The notes: a model not told the origin generated them from the letters alone. A stretch of DNA of 64,000 nt from Aquimarina sp. Aq78 (GCF_900299525.1 NZ_OMKA01000029.1:765970-829969), one strand, 5' to 3'. Positions 8,381 through 18,968 are shown, numbered from the stretch's first letter. Program-made: numbers and translations.

Positions 8381-10591
8381 CTATTTATCACAACACACCA
8401 TAATGGTTTCGTAAAGTAATTCTGGATCTACTGGCTTGTTAAGAACAGTGTATATTCCTACTTCGTTAAATTTTTCTCTGTTTAACTTCTCGGATATTGC
8501 CGTTAATGCAACTATTGGTATTCCTTTATCAAATTGCTTTATATATTTTGTTGCTTCAAAGCCATCCATTTTTGGCATCATTATATCCATCAAGATCATA
8601 GAATATTTATTCTTCTTGACCATATCTACTGCTTCTTTTCCATCATTAGCAGAGTCACAGTAAAAACCATAATTTGAAATTATTTTTTCTGTAATTAATT
8701 GATTCACCTTGTTATCTTCAACTAACAAGACATTAATACCCTCTAGGGATTCGTCATAACCATTTCCCGAGAACGTATTTTTTTCTATTAACTGTTCAGG
8801 AATATCAAATTTCATCGTAAATAAAACCAAAGTCCCTTTTCCCGGTTTGGATTTTAAAACTATATCGCTTCCTTGTAATTTTAGTATTTTTTTTACGATC
8901 GACAACCCTAGCCCGGTACCTCCATATTTTCTATTGATTTTGACTGATCCTTGATGGAAAGCTTCAAAAGCTTTGCTAATTTGTTTTTCAGACATACCTA
9001 TACCAGTATCTCGGACAGAAAACTCTATTTCTGCTTTATTATCTATTTTCGAAACCAGTGAAGCTTCAATATAAATAGCACCATTTCTTGTAAACTTTAA
9101 AGCATTATCCAATATATTCAAGAAGATTTGAGAAACCCTGAGGACATCCCCTTTTAGATGACCAGGGATATCACTATCTATTTTTCTATGAATCTTATTG
9201 TTATTATCCTTCATTAACACAGAAGAATCTATCAAATTATTCAATAATTCTCTTAGGTCAAATTTCTCATTTTTTAGTTCTAGTTTTCCTTTTTCAAGAT
9301 CATTTAGGTGAATTACATCGGCAATCAAATTCAATAAATAATCACTAGATAAATTGATTAACTTAATTTGATTTACCTGATGAGATGTCAATTCTTCTTT
9401 TTGCAATAAAAATGTTGTTCCTTTTATTGTATTTAACGGAGTGAGAAGTTCGTGAGTTACCGAATCCAAAAATTCTGATTTAGCCTCTAATGCTTCATCT
9501 ACTTTTTGATTAGCTTCTACTAATTTTTCATAATTCTTTTGAAGCAATCTATTTATTTTCGTTTTATACAAAGAGATTCTGTATTGAATTATACTCATTA
9601 GAATTAATCCCAAAATAATTATTACACTTAACAAGATAATATAACCTCTATTTCCTAATTGCTCTGCTTTTAAGTCGTTTTCTAGTTTTATCCTCTTATT
9701 TTCTTCTTCTTTCAGGTTTAATTGATTTGATAGTGCAAGTGTTGTGCTTACTTCTCTTGTTCTTTGACCATGATACTCTAAAAGATTGTTGAAGGATTGA
9801 CTATAAAAAAGTGCTGCATTTTTATAATCTCCAATCTTCTCATAATACAATCCCTTATTAGAATATAATCTTCCTTCAAAGTACAAATCTCCAGAATACG
9901 TAGATTTTTCCTTTTCAATAGTATCAAAATAGCGTTCTGCTTTCTCAAATTCTTTTAAATTAATGTAACTTTTTGCCAGAAACAGGTTTAAATTCTTTCT
10001 TCTGTCTTGCTTAACTCCAGTCTTTCTTATCGCATTTGCCGATTTTAATGCATGTTCGATAGCCTCATTCCATCTATTAACTTTCATATATCGCGAACTA
10101 AGGTTGTAATTGATATCGATCACATCTTTAGTTTTTCCATATTTCCTTAATAGTTGTTCTGCAATAAGGTAAGCTTGATACCCTTCTTCTTTTTTTCCTT
10201 GCATAGATTTGTGTACTCCAAGATCTTCATAATACAACCCTAACTGCCTTTTATTATCTATTTGTTTAATGATTTTTAGATTTTTGCCTAAATATTCTTC
10301 AACTCTAATGGTATCTCGTGTGCCGAGAAAAAAATCCATTTTCTCTCTATTAATATGGATTTCAAGTAATGGATCATTAACTTTTTTTATCAATTTTTCT
10401 GCGAGTTCTAAAAAATAGATGCCCTTTTCTTTCCCTTCCTTTGTTTGTGTTGAAAATGACTTTGAGGATTCTTCTAAAACTTCTCTTATACTATCAGAAC
10501 TCACCTCTTTATCAACAACTTGTGCTGTTAAAGAGGCAATACCAAAATGTATTAAAAAATACATACTATATGGGAGCACCTTCAATTTCAT
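8381..10591 (-). CDS. TPR hybrid histidine kinase with receiver domain
   Basis: A 736-aa sensor. A signal peptide is followed by a periplasmic region of TPR-like helical repeats (about 50-290), one membrane helix (317-336) and a coiled coil. The HisKA domain has H380 in THELLTPLNT. The ATPase domain has N496 in the N box, DTGIGM at 528 and GGTGLGLSI at about 557. The C-terminal receiver domain has its phosphoacceptor at D669 (ILMDIMMPKMDG). No DNA-binding output domain is fused and no partner regulator is adjacent, so phosphate probably passes to an unlinked protein. The signal is unknown; periplasmic TPRs suggest protein or peptide sensing. Confidence 0.9.
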   Translation of the reverse strand: MKLKVLPYSMYFLIHFGIASLTAQVVDKEVSSDSIREVLEESSKSFSTQTKEGKEKGIYFLELAEKLIKKVNDPLLEIHINREKMDFFLGTRDTIRVEEYLGKNLKIIKQIDNKRQLGLYYEDLGVHKSMQGKKEEGYQAYLIAEQLLRKYGKTKDVIDINYNLSSRYMKVNRWNEAIEHALKSANAIRKTGVKQDRRKNLNLFLAKSYINLKEFEKAERYFDTIEKEKSTYSGDLYFEGRLYSNKGLYYEKIGDYKNAALFYSQSFNNLLEYHGQRTREVSTTLALSNQLNLKEEENKRIKLENDLKAEQLGNRGYIILLSVIIILGLILMSIIQYRISLYKTKINRLLQKNYEKLVEANQKVDEALEAKSEFLDSVTHELLTPLNTIKGTTFLLQKEELTSHQVNQIKLINLSSDYLLNLIADVIHLNDLEKGKLELKNEKFDLRELLNNLIDSSVLMKDNNNKIHRKIDSDIPGHLKGDVLRVSQIFLNILDNALKFTRNGAIYIEASLVSKIDNKAEIEFSVRDTGIGMSEKQISKAFEAFHQGSVKINRKYGGTGLGLSIVKKILKLQGSDIVLKSKPGKGTLVLFTMKFDIPEQLIEKNTFSGNGYDESLEGINVLLVEDNKVNQLITEKIISNYGFYCDSANDGKEAVDMVKKNKYSMILMDIMMPKMDGFEATKYIKQFDKGIPIVALTAISEKLNREKFNEVGIYTVLNKPVDPELLYETIMVCCDK

Positions 10592-10799
10592 CTGAAGAAT
10601 ATTAATAAGTATTTAACTAATAAGATATTAAAATATATTGTCTTTTACTCTATAACCTTAGACAAATACCGCAAAACCCGTAATTCCAAGGCATAAATAA
10701 ATATTTTGTACTAGTATAAAATATTTATTTATGGCAATAATAAAAATTGAAAGCTTCTTAAACAATCTTAAACTCTTTAAAATTTTAAGCAAAAACGTG

Positions 10800-10807
10800 T
10801 ACTTTTG
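10800..10807 (+). promoter_or_regulatory. Candidate -7 box (TACTTTTG) of the C40 lipoprotein gene
   Basis: Exact TAnnTTTG match 17 nt before the ATG, which would give a short leader. A -33 TTTG is not obvious (TTTA near 10776). Confidence 0.5.
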
Positions 10808-10824
10808 TTACAAACCCAAGTCTA

Positions 10825-11346
10825 ATGAAAAGAATAATCTTTTATCTTTTAATTACTATAGCTATAGTTTTAACTTCCTGCGGGAGCTCTTCTAAAAACA
10901 AAGCGGTTATATCTTCAAAAAATAGAACTAGCACTAAGGTCAAAACAACTAGAAGTCCTAACTCTAAAAAAATTAAAAGCATTGTGAGTTATGCTAAAAC
11001 TTTTGGTGGTACCCGGTACAAATTTGGTGGTACTACAAGAAAAGGAATGGATTGTTCTGGCTTGGTATATACTTCATTTAAGAAAGAGAATATTGTCCTT
11101 CCGAGAACTTCCAGAACTATGGCTACCCAAGGTAAAGCCATATCATTAAAAAAGGTAATCGTTGGTGATTTACTTTTTTTTAAGACCAATAAAAGAAAAA
11201 ATGTTATTTCTCATGTAGGGCTTGTCGTTGAAACCAAAGGAGTCATTAAGTTCATACATGCATCTACATCAAGAGGGGTTATTATATCTAGTCTTGATGA
11301 GAAGTATTGGAACAAGTGCTTTGCTGGTGCCAGAAGAGTTTTATAA
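10825..11346 (+). CDS. NlpC/P60 (C40) peptidase lipoprotein
   Basis: A 173-aa lipoprotein with lipobox LTSC (Cys19) and a Ser/Lys-rich linker, followed by a compact NlpC/P60 domain. The catalytic triad is visible as C77 (GMDCSGLV), H130 (SHVGLV) and H145 (FIHAS). These enzymes cut gamma-D-glutamyl-diaminopimelate or stem-peptide bonds in peptidoglycan. It lies between lpxB and comEC, separated from lpxB by the convergent kinase. It has its own likely promoter just upstream. Confidence 0.9.
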   Translation: MKRIIFYLLITIAIVLTSCGSSSKNKAVISSKNRTSTKVKTTRSPNSKKIKSIVSYAKTFGGTRYKFGGTTRKGMDCSGLVYTSFKKENIVLPRTSRTMATQGKAISLKKVIVGDLLFFKTNKRKNVISHVGLVVETKGVIKFIHASTSRGVIISSLDEKYWNKCFAGARRVL

Positions 11347-11536
11347 TCAACGTATTTACATTTCTATTTTACCAGTCAAATAATATATCCTCTTATAAAT
11401 TCTTAAACAAGGTTGCTCCTACTTCCTTAATAATCCCAGTTCCGAAAAATGAAACTGGGATCCCCTATCATTGTACTATGAACATTTTTGAGCAATTAAT
11501 GAATACTCAAAATAACTCTTTACGTAAGTCTCTAAT

Positions 11537-13582
11537 GTGAAACTCATTAATATTCCTTTTATAGTCATCACTATTTCGACTCTACTCGGTATACTTATAG
11601 GGTATCATTTGACTATTGTTCCTAAAATTGTAATATTAACTTTCTTAATCTCTATCTGTATACTTGGTGTTTCATGGAAACAATCAAAAAAGATGTTCAA
11701 CAAAGGATATTCTTTTGTCGTTATAATGATTATTGTTTTTATCATTTTCGGAATAGCTTTAGTTAAAATCCACAATCCAAAGAATTACTCAAATCATTAT
11801 AGCAATCATATTGATCCAAAAGGATTACCATATGATATAGGAGTTCAATTTCATATTAAAGAACGATTAAAACCTTCATCCTACTATAATAAATACATTG
11901 TATCTACCAAATTTATAGATGGTAAAGTGGCACATGGTAAAATATTACTCCAGGTAGCAAGAGATAGCTCACAAAGCATTTTGGATATTGGCAACACATA
12001 CACCGCATTCACAACGCTAAAACCTATTCCTCGTGCCTTAAACCCATACCAATTTGATTACTCAAAACATTTACATATTCAATACATATCACATAAGATC
12101 ATTGTATCACCAAATCAGCTTATTGATAACCATAAAATTGAATATTCACTAGGGTACCTAGCGAATCAAATTAGAAAAACCAGTAACTTAAAATTATCTA
12201 AATATGATTTTGACTCCACACAGTTATCCATTATCAATGCCTTACTTTTGGGGCAAAGGCAAGATATAAGCCAAGATACATTTGATGATTACCGAGATGC
12301 AGGAGCTATTCATATTTTGGCAGTATCGGGGCTTCATGTCGGAATCATTTTGCTACTATTAAATTTGTTCTTAAAACCTCTTAACAGATATCATAAAAAT
12401 GGGAAAATAATCAAATTAATTCTCACTATTTTATCGCTTTGGTGTTTTGCTATTATTGCAGGGTTATCCCCATCGGTACTTAGAGCTGTCACTATGTTTT
12501 CTTTTCTTGCCATAGGAATGCAAATTAGATCCAAAACAAGTATTTATAATTCATTGTTTATTTCTCTATTTATATTAATTTGCTTTAACCCTCTACTATT
12601 GTTTTCGGTTGGGTTTCAATTAAGTTATTTAGCAGTTTTTGCTATAGTATGGATACAACCCTTATTATCCAGAATATACAAGCCTCGGTTTTATCTTTCT
12701 AAAAAACTCTGGGAAACATTTACAGTTACTATAGCTGCTCAACTTGGATTACTACCTCTTTCTCTTTTTTATTTTCATCAGTTTCCGCTTTTATTTTTCA
12801 TCTCTAATCTTATTATTCTTCCTTTTTTGGGAGGCATTCTTGGGTTTGGGATTTTGGTTATTCTGCTCGCTTATCTAAATATTCTTCCTGAGTCTATAGC
12901 AGCTTTATTTGGTAATTGTATTGATATTATGAATATTATTATTGCATGGATAGCTGATCAAGAAAGTTTTGTTATTAAGAATATTCCTTTCTCGGCCAGT
13001 ATAGCCATTATCTTATACTTGATTATTATTCTTTCAATCATGCTATTTAAAAAATATGAAAGAAGAAAACTTTATTGGTTAGGGATGTCCATAATTATAC
13101 TACTCTCAGTTTTGATCTACGAAAAGCATACGACATCAAATCTGGAAGAATTAATTGTATTTCATAACCAGCGTAACACTACTTTGGGTATCTTAGAAAA
13201 CGAGCAGTTGAGAATCTACAGTAAAGATACTATTGCTGTAAAAACACAACATTTCTTATTCAGCAACTATCTCACCAAAAATCAGGCTACTTTGGATACC
13301 ATTATGCGAATAAAAAACATTTACCAATATAAAAAACAAACTATTATGGTTATTGACTGCACTTCAATCTATCATATCAAAAGCTTTCAACCTGATATTA
13401 TTATATTATCAGATTCTCCAAAAATTCATCTGGACAGAGTAATTGATAGTTTACATCCAAAACAAATCATTGCAGATGCGAGCAATTACAAAAGTTATAT
13501 TGATCAGTGGGAAATTAGTTGTATAAAACAAGAAATCCCTTTTCATCGTACAGACAAAAAGGGAGCCTTTATATTAAAATAA
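11537..13582 (+). CDS. comEC: ComEC/Rec2-family DNA uptake channel
   Basis: A 681-aa polytopic inner-membrane protein. The N-terminal region with a soluble DUF4131-like segment (about 30-210) is followed by the Competence domain, starting near GLLLGQRQDIS-type sequence and HILAVSGLHVGIILL, the family hallmark. Many helices follow to about residue 515. The C-terminal 160 residues correspond to the metallo-beta-lactamase-like part but lack HxHxDH, as I recall for many Bacteroidota ComEC. The start is GTG 11537, because a stop sits four codons upstream in frame and the next Met is far inside. The predicted role is passage of single-stranded DNA into the cytoplasm during transformation. Confidence 0.9.
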   Translation: MKLINIPFIVITISTLLGILIGYHLTIVPKIVILTFLISICILGVSWKQSKKMFNKGYSFVVIMIIVFIIFGIALVKIHNPKNYSNHYSNHIDPKGLPYDIGVQFHIKERLKPSSYYNKYIVSTKFIDGKVAHGKILLQVARDSSQSILDIGNTYTAFTTLKPIPRALNPYQFDYSKHLHIQYISHKIIVSPNQLIDNHKIEYSLGYLANQIRKTSNLKLSKYDFDSTQLSIINALLLGQRQDISQDTFDDYRDAGAIHILAVSGLHVGIILLLLNLFLKPLNRYHKNGKIIKLILTILSLWCFAIIAGLSPSVLRAVTMFSFLAIGMQIRSKTSIYNSLFISLFILICFNPLLLFSVGFQLSYLAVFAIVWIQPLLSRIYKPRFYLSKKLWETFTVTIAAQLGLLPLSLFYFHQFPLLFFISNLIILPFLGGILGFGILVILLAYLNILPESIAALFGNCIDIMNIIIAWIADQESFVIKNIPFSASIAIILYLIIILSIMLFKKYERRKLYWLGMSIIILLSVLIYEKHTTSNLEELIVFHNQRNTTLGILENEQLRIYSKDTIAVKTQHFLFSNYLTKNQATLDTIMRIKNIYQYKKQTIMVIDCTSIYHIKSFQPDIIILSDSPKIHLDRVIDSLHPKQIIADASNYKSYIDQWEISCIKQEIPFHRTDKKGAFILK

Positions 13583-13595
13583 ACTTTTAAAAACT

Positions 13596-14867
13596 TTATA
13601 GCAACACTAAAGATTCTTTTAGCAATTGATCGTTCTGAGTAGTCATTATCTCTTGTATCATTTTATAAATTGTAGGTATACAATTCTTGGCCATTTTATT
13701 TTGACTGTTAAATAGCACGCAAATTCCCAGATCTTCGTTAGGATAAATTGCAATCTCACTTCTATAGTTATTAACACTTCCTCCATGATGCACAATAGTA
13801 CTTGACTCTTTGGTATTAGCATCTACAAAAGAATGTACACGCCATCCTAAACCATAGAAAGATTTTGAATATCCAGGCCACTTCTGATAATATTGTCTTC
13901 TTCCTCCTACTTGTATTTTTGGACTAAATACTGTGCGCATTGTATTAGGCATCATAACTTCTGGATTATTCCCGAGCAAAAATTTCATCCACTTACCCAT
14001 ATCGGTTATACTTGCATTAATTCCTCCTGCAGCTATAGCATTGTTATAATACTTTTTATTAATGCGTTTAGGACGCCACCCATGTCGAATACGCTGATGT
14101 GGTTGTGCTACATTATCAGATTCTTTAAGAGCTTCATAACTTGCCGAAGCAGTAGTCATTTGTAGAGGTTTAAAAATCTTATTTTGAATAACTTCTCTTA
14201 AAGACTGACCTGTAACTTGCTCTATTACCTTACCACTTAACGCAAAAACAGCATTTTGATAGCTATAGATATTACCTGGTTGTTCGATAGTACGTACCTC
14301 TTTAAATTTGCTCGCAATTCTTGTTATAGATATTCCATCTTCTACAAGATTAGTAAAGCTATGATATGGTAAACCTGTAGTATGTGATAACACATGAGAT
14401 AAGGTCACCTTTCTAGTCCGATCTTTACTAGAAAGTTGAAAATCAGGAACATAATCCACAATTTTATCTTCCCAATTTAATAAACCCTCTTCTACATGAA
14501 TTCCCGTAAGTATTCCTGCAAAACCTTTAGAAACCGAACCGATTCTAAAGATTGTTTCTTCATTAATTTTATCTTTTAAAGCTATATTCCTTTTACCATA
14601 ACCATCTACATAAATAATAGAATCACATTTTACAATAGCCACTGCTGCTCCTACAATTTGATTCTGATTTATAGCTTTGTTAAAATACGCCTGAATAGAA
14701 TCAGCCAATCGTTCTTTATGTGAATTCGGAAAATAAACTTCTGTGGGTTGCGATATTTGAATAGCCTGGGGTTCTTGAGATAATTCTGGTTGCTTGGCGG
14801 AAACAAAAGAAAAAAGTAACGCAATAAACAACATAGATGGGACAGCTATGACTAGTATTTTTTTCAT
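13596..14867 (-). CDS. Class C beta-lactamase-family serine hydrolase
   Basis: A 423-aa exported hydrolase of the beta-lactamase/DD-peptidase AmpC-like family. A signal peptide (1-25) is followed by the catalytic S111-V-S-K114 (SxxK). Y203-Q-N205 is the YxN motif, and HHGGSVNNY near residue 355 replaces the KTG box with HxG. Such HxG members are usually esterases or peptidases (EstB, D-aminopeptidase) rather than true beta-lactamases. It is convergent with comEC (13-nt gap), so monocistronic. The substrate is unknown. Confidence 0.85.
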   Translation of the reverse strand: MKKILVIAVPSMLFIALLFSFVSAKQPELSQEPQAIQISQPTEVYFPNSHKERLADSIQAYFNKAINQNQIVGAAVAIVKCDSIIYVDGYGKRNIALKDKINEETIFRIGSVSKGFAGILTGIHVEEGLLNWEDKIVDYVPDFQLSSKDRTRKVTLSHVLSHTTGLPYHSFTNLVEDGISITRIASKFKEVRTIEQPGNIYSYQNAVFALSGKVIEQVTGQSLREVIQNKIFKPLQMTTASASYEALKESDNVAQPHQRIRHGWRPKRINKKYYNNAIAAGGINASITDMGKWMKFLLGNNPEVMMPNTMRTVFSPKIQVGGRRQYYQKWPGYSKSFYGLGWRVHSFVDANTKESSTIVHHGGSVNNYRSEIAIYPNEDLGICVLFNSQNKMAKNCIPTIYKMIQEIMTTQNDQLLKESLVLL

Positions 14868-15300
14868 AAGTAGGTTTACAATTCAAAAAAGAATAAATAA
14901 AATCAAAAAAGCAATTACAATCTGTAGAGTAGGTATCAAAATTGAATTAAGCTAGATTAGTTTTATTTTCATTTCTTGAATCAGATTTGGGTATTATTTT
15001 AGGTTTATTATTAACTAACGAATAGATCTTCAATTAATTGCACTACCTCCTTTTTAGGGCTAATACTAAAGCACTTTGAATTGACTTAATTCTATGAGTA
15101 CAAAAGATAGTTACATACAAACTTAATCTCAAAATCATTCTTAATCTTTGAGTTTGAAAGAAAAAACTCTCACAAAAACAAAAAAACATTCTATTTGAAC
15201 GTTATTGCGGTCAATTTACGATAAAAACACTAAAAAACAAGACAAAATACACAAATCCACAAATAAGAGTATTTTATATAGTTCATTACATTTATAAAAA
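14868..15300. other. Intergenic region, no gene recognised
   Basis: About 430 AT-rich bases between the serine hydrolase (transcribed leftwards) and the terminator of the thioredoxin gene. No open frame above about 12 codons with support, no tRNA-like fold and no clear repeat. It probably contains the hydrolase promoter, but I see no exact -7 box. Confidence 0.4.
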
Positions 15301-15336
15301 AGCCTCCTTTTTGATCACCTGATCAAAAAGGAGGCT
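15295..15336 (-). terminator. Strong terminator of the thioredoxin gene
   Basis: Perfect 17-nt arms (15301-15317 and 15320-15336) closed by 2 nt. Read on the minus strand it is followed by TTTTTATAAA, so it ends the leftward thioredoxin transcript 22 nt after the stop. Confidence 0.88.
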
Positions 15337-15358
15337 TCAAAAAGTATAGTAATCTATA

Positions 15359-15898
15359 TTAATTTTCGAAAGTACTTACAAAGGACTGTTCATATTTCTG
15401 CCATGCATCTGCACTAGTTAGCCTTTTATAATCATTATTATTGATCATCTTAAGGTATATCTCTAATTGTTGTGGTGTTTTATACCCCACAACAGGAGCA
15501 ATAAGATTTCCTTTTTCATCAAAAAATACCATACTTGGATATCCAGTTATTTTAAGCGCATTTGCAAAAAAATGTTGACTATTTCTTCCTTTCCTATCCG
15601 GATTATAATTTGGATTGGTATAGGTAAAATCATTGTATTTTATTTCTTCTGTTCCTTCTGCATTAAACTTTACTGCATAGTAGTTCTTATTTACATAAGA
15701 AACTACATCTTTATTATGAAAAGTTCTTTTATCCAGAAGCTTACAAGGCCCACACCAATCTGTATATACATCCATAAAAATCTTTTTAGGTTCTTTTTTC
15801 TGAGCCTCTAAAGCGTCATTCATAGACATCCATTTGATTTCTTGTGCTTGAGTATAACAGCATAATAGAAATCCAAAAATAAAAAGTAGGTTTTTCAT
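15359..15898 (-). CDS. Exported thioredoxin-family protein
   Basis: A 179-aa periplasmic thioredoxin-fold protein. The signal peptide ends at CCYTQAQ, and the catalytic C49-G-P-C52 sits in TDWCGPCK. The cis-proline region GYPSMVFFD is present. It resembles the DUF255/thioredoxin_7-type reductases of Bacteroidota. I chose ATG 15898; the frame could extend 11 codons upstream, but only the shorter form begins directly with a signal peptide. It lies 101 nt after the second POT gene and may be the last gene of that operon. The likely role is thiol reduction or disulfide repair in the periplasm. Confidence 0.85.
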   Translation of the reverse strand: MKNLLFIFGFLLCCYTQAQEIKWMSMNDALEAQKKEPKKIFMDVYTDWCGPCKLLDKRTFHNKDVVSYVNKNYYAVKFNAEGTEEIKYNDFTYTNPNYNPDRKGRNSQHFFANALKITGYPSMVFFDEKGNLIAPVVGYKTPQQLEIYLKMINNNDYKRLTSADAWQKYEQSFVSTFEN

Positions 15899-15999
15899 AA
15901 ATCCAAAATTTTTATAACTAGTCGGAAACAAAAATCATTCCTTATTTAAAAATTCATTTGCCTTTGGGAAGCAAGTAAAGTTATATATTTTATTACACA

Positions 16000-17550
16000 C
16001 TAATGCACTCCATGCATCATTTTCTTCATTTTTGAAGTAATTAAAATTAATATTACTCCAACAGATATCGGAACTATAGTAAAGATCAAAAAGAAAGCTG
16101 ACATTGAGTAGTTATTAACAATTACATCAATATAACTTCCTACAAAACCAGCTAATTTATTACCAATAGCAATAGCCAGGTACCATAGACCAAACATTAT
16201 TCCTATTTTTTTTGCTGGTACTAATTTTGAAACATAGGATAATCCTACCGGAGATAAACATAATTCTCCCATAGTATGCAGTAAGTAAGCCACAACCAAC
16301 CATACTAAACTAACGGATGCAGTTTTTGCTCCTTGAGGAATCGATGCAGAACCCCATGCTAGCATTCCGAACCCTACACCTAATAATATCATTCCTAGTC
16401 CAAATTTCACAGTGGCAGAAGGGTTATACTTACTTTCCCATACTTTAGAAAATAAGGGTGCTAGAGTAATGATAAATAATGAGTTCAAAATCAGAAACCA
16501 GGATGCAGGAATTTCAGTTGTTTCCTGTGGAAGAATTACAGAAAGTTTCCATAATGCAATTGCCCATACACTTAAGAAGCTTACCCCTAAAACAATATTG
16601 GACAATGATATTTTTTTAAACGTTTGTGCAAACAGTTTAAATAAAACCCAGGTGATAACTCCTAAAGGCACAATCGTTATTAATGTATCTACTATTTTAA
16701 ATATTGATGCAGAACTTCCACTTAATACACGTTGCGTAAAGTTATTTGCAAAAATAGTCATAGATCCACTGGCTTGTTCAAAAGATGCCCAGAAGAATAC
16801 TACAAAAAATGCTAAGACCCCTACAACAATGTAACGATCTCTTTGTACATGAGCAGGCACTTTTTCTTCAACTTCATCTGGCATATTTTCAATAGCATCT
16901 GATAAATCTATTTTTTTGGATGGTTCTACTCCTACATTCTCAAAAATACTTCTACCAAACCAGAATTGTAACATCCCGAGCATCATAAAAATACCCGCTA
17001 AACCAAACCCCCAGGCCCAGCTCAAATTCTCACCTAAGAAACCACAAAGTAAAACACCAATAAATCCACCAGAGTTTACACCCATGTAGAAAATGGTAAA
17101 CGCCCCATCTTTCCTTTCGGGAAACTTATCATAGAGGCCACTAACCATAGATGTAATATTGGGCTTAAATAAGCCACTACCTATGATCAAAAGCCCTACA
17201 CCTATATACAGTGTAGTCTCTGTTTCTAATGCCATTGCAGCATGCCCTAGCGTCATTATCAGAGCACCTAGTGCAACTGCTTTTTGATATCCTGTAAATT
17301 TATCGGCAATCCACCCTCCTATAACGGGGGTTACATAAACTAAAGAAGTATATGTTCCTAAAAGAGCAAGTGCTCTTTCATTAGACCATTCCCAACCTCC
17401 ATCTGCAAAAGTAGAGGTTAAAAATAACACAAAAATTGCGCGCATTCCGTAGTACGAAAAGCGTTCCCACATTTCTGTGAAGAACAATACATATAATGCG
17501 GGTTTATGACCTAATAGACTAAAGTCATTTGAATCGTCTTGAACCGTCAT
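16000..17550 (-). CDS. POT/PTR proton-dependent peptide transporter (copy 2)
   Basis: A 516-aa inner-membrane symporter of the POT (PTR2) family importing di- and tripeptides. The N-terminal helix carries the ExxERFSYYG proton/peptide motif (EMWERFSYYGMRA), and the second POT signature (FYMGVNSGGFIG) is present. A lysine/acidic loop near residues 200-235 splits the two halves. It follows a paralogue with a 9-nt gap and a DPP-IV gene upstream. It is longer than copy 1 by extra central helices, so the two are diverged and probably differ in substrate range. Confidence 0.92.
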   Translation of the reverse strand: MTVQDDSNDFSLLGHKPALYVLFFTEMWERFSYYGMRAIFVLFLTSTFADGGWEWSNERALALLGTYTSLVYVTPVIGGWIADKFTGYQKAVALGALIMTLGHAAMALETETTLYIGVGLLIIGSGLFKPNITSMVSGLYDKFPERKDGAFTIFYMGVNSGGFIGVLLCGFLGENLSWAWGFGLAGIFMMLGMLQFWFGRSIFENVGVEPSKKIDLSDAIENMPDEVEEKVPAHVQRDRYIVVGVLAFFVVFFWASFEQASGSMTIFANNFTQRVLSGSSASIFKIVDTLITIVPLGVITWVLFKLFAQTFKKISLSNIVLGVSFLSVWAIALWKLSVILPQETTEIPASWFLILNSLFIITLAPLFSKVWESKYNPSATVKFGLGMILLGVGFGMLAWGSASIPQGAKTASVSLVWLVVAYLLHTMGELCLSPVGLSYVSKLVPAKKIGIMFGLWYLAIAIGNKLAGFVGSYIDVIVNNYSMSAFFLIFTIVPISVGVILILITSKMKKMMHGVH

Positions 17551-17559
17551 AATATTATT

Positions 17560-18951
17560 TTATGAGTTATCTGCTAATTCAAAACCTTCAGCTTCTTCAT
17601 GTAAAGTTCCTTCTCTATCTTCAACACCATGTGTTAGAACTTCTAATTTTTTTCTAAAAAGCATAACGAGTAATCCAAAGATCACACAAAAAACGGCTAT
17701 TCCTGTAAAGATGGTAAACTCTCCAAGGTTTTCTGCAGATTCTCCTAATAAACCAGCCAGTTTATTTCCGAAACCAGTCATTGCAAAATATACCCCCATC
17801 ATTAATGCTCCATATTTAACCGGAGCCAATTTTGTAATAAACGACAATGCCACAGGCGATATACATAGTTCTCCAATAGTATGAAACAAATATGCTAATA
17901 CTAACCAATACATTGCAGAAGATCCATCAGAGTTAAACTCCATAGACGCAGCTGTCATGAAAAAGAATCCAGTTCCCATAATAATAAGTCCGAGAATCAT
18001 CTTAAATAAAGAACTCGAAACTTTTCCTTTTAGTTTTCTATTCGCCCAGTACCAAGCTATAGTAGTTCCTAAGAAAATTATAAACATGGCATTTAGAGAT
18101 TGAAACCATGAAGCAGGAACTTCCCACCCCATTAGCATTCTATTTGTTTTTTCTTTGGCGTAGATATTCATTAATCCTCCTGCTTGCTCAAAAGCTCCCC
18201 AAAAAACGATCACTAAAAGAAATGAAATAAACAAGACAACAATCCTATCTTTTTCGATCTTAGTTAATGGTTTTTTCATTGCTTCTTTATCTTCTTCTTT
18301 TTCAGAAGCTCCTAAAAAGTTACCTACTCCCGCAAGGTACTTTTGACCTAATAGGTATTGTAATAACCCCAATGCCATTCCTATTCCTGCAAGACCAAAA
18401 CCGTAATGCCATCCATGTACTTCTCCTACATACCCTACTATTAAACTTGATAAAAATGCACCAACATTAATTCCGATATAAAAAATAGTAAATCCTTTAT
18501 CTCTTCGTATATCTCCTTGTTTATACAAACCTCCTACCATAGTCGAAATATTAGGTTTTAGCATTCCTACTCCTGCTATGATTAAGCCAAGACCAGAATA
18601 CCATGCCCACATTTCTTCAACAGCCAAAATACTGTGTCCGGCAACCAATAAAATCCCTCCGACTAAAACTGATTTTTTTTGTCCCAGAAATTTATCTGCA
18701 ATCCACCCACCAGGAATTGATGCTACATAAACCAACATCGTATACCATCCATACAGTGCTAAAGCTTCTCCAGATGACCAGCCTAAACCTGCATTTTCAT
18801 CCACGGTTTTAGCTGTTAGATATAACACAAAAATTGCTCTCATACCATAGTATGAAAAGCGTTCCCACATTTCTGTAAAAAATAAAATGTATAATCCCAC
18901 CGGATGCCCAAAAAGCTCTTTCTGATGAGCTGCTTTAACTGTATTTGCCAT
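17560..18951 (-). CDS. POT/PTR proton-dependent peptide transporter (copy 1)
   Basis: A 463-aa POT-family symporter with the same EMWERFSYYGMRAIFVLYLT helix 1 as its neighbour. FYIGINVGAFLSS is the second signature and HTIGELCISPVALSF the late one. It begins 17 nt after the DPP-IV stop. The tail is acidic and cytoplasmic. The gene order protease, transporter, transporter indicates that dipeptides cut by DPP-IV in the periplasm are imported by this pair. Confidence 0.92.
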   Translation of the reverse strand: MANTVKAAHQKELFGHPVGLYILFFTEMWERFSYYGMRAIFVLYLTAKTVDENAGLGWSSGEALALYGWYTMLVYVASIPGGWIADKFLGQKKSVLVGGILLVAGHSILAVEEMWAWYSGLGLIIAGVGMLKPNISTMVGGLYKQGDIRRDKGFTIFYIGINVGAFLSSLIVGYVGEVHGWHYGFGLAGIGMALGLLQYLLGQKYLAGVGNFLGASEKEEDKEAMKKPLTKIEKDRIVVLFISFLLVIVFWGAFEQAGGLMNIYAKEKTNRMLMGWEVPASWFQSLNAMFIIFLGTTIAWYWANRKLKGKVSSSLFKMILGLIIMGTGFFFMTAASMEFNSDGSSAMYWLVLAYLFHTIGELCISPVALSFITKLAPVKYGALMMGVYFAMTGFGNKLAGLLGESAENLGEFTIFTGIAVFCVIFGLLVMLFRKKLEVLTHGVEDREGTLHEEAEGFELADNS

Positions 18952-18968
18952 TATGTTTGTTTAATTAA

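Noticed and set aside
11307..11540. 77-codon frame between the C40 lipoprotein and comEC
   Set aside because: It starts inside the lipoprotein gene in another frame and has no domain or signal peptide; the sequence looks like translated intergenic DNA.
13596..14867. Calling the serine hydrolase an antibiotic-resistance beta-lactamase
   Set aside because: The third motif is HxG instead of KTG, and the gene stands alone without an AmpR-type regulator; an esterase or peptidase role is at least as likely.
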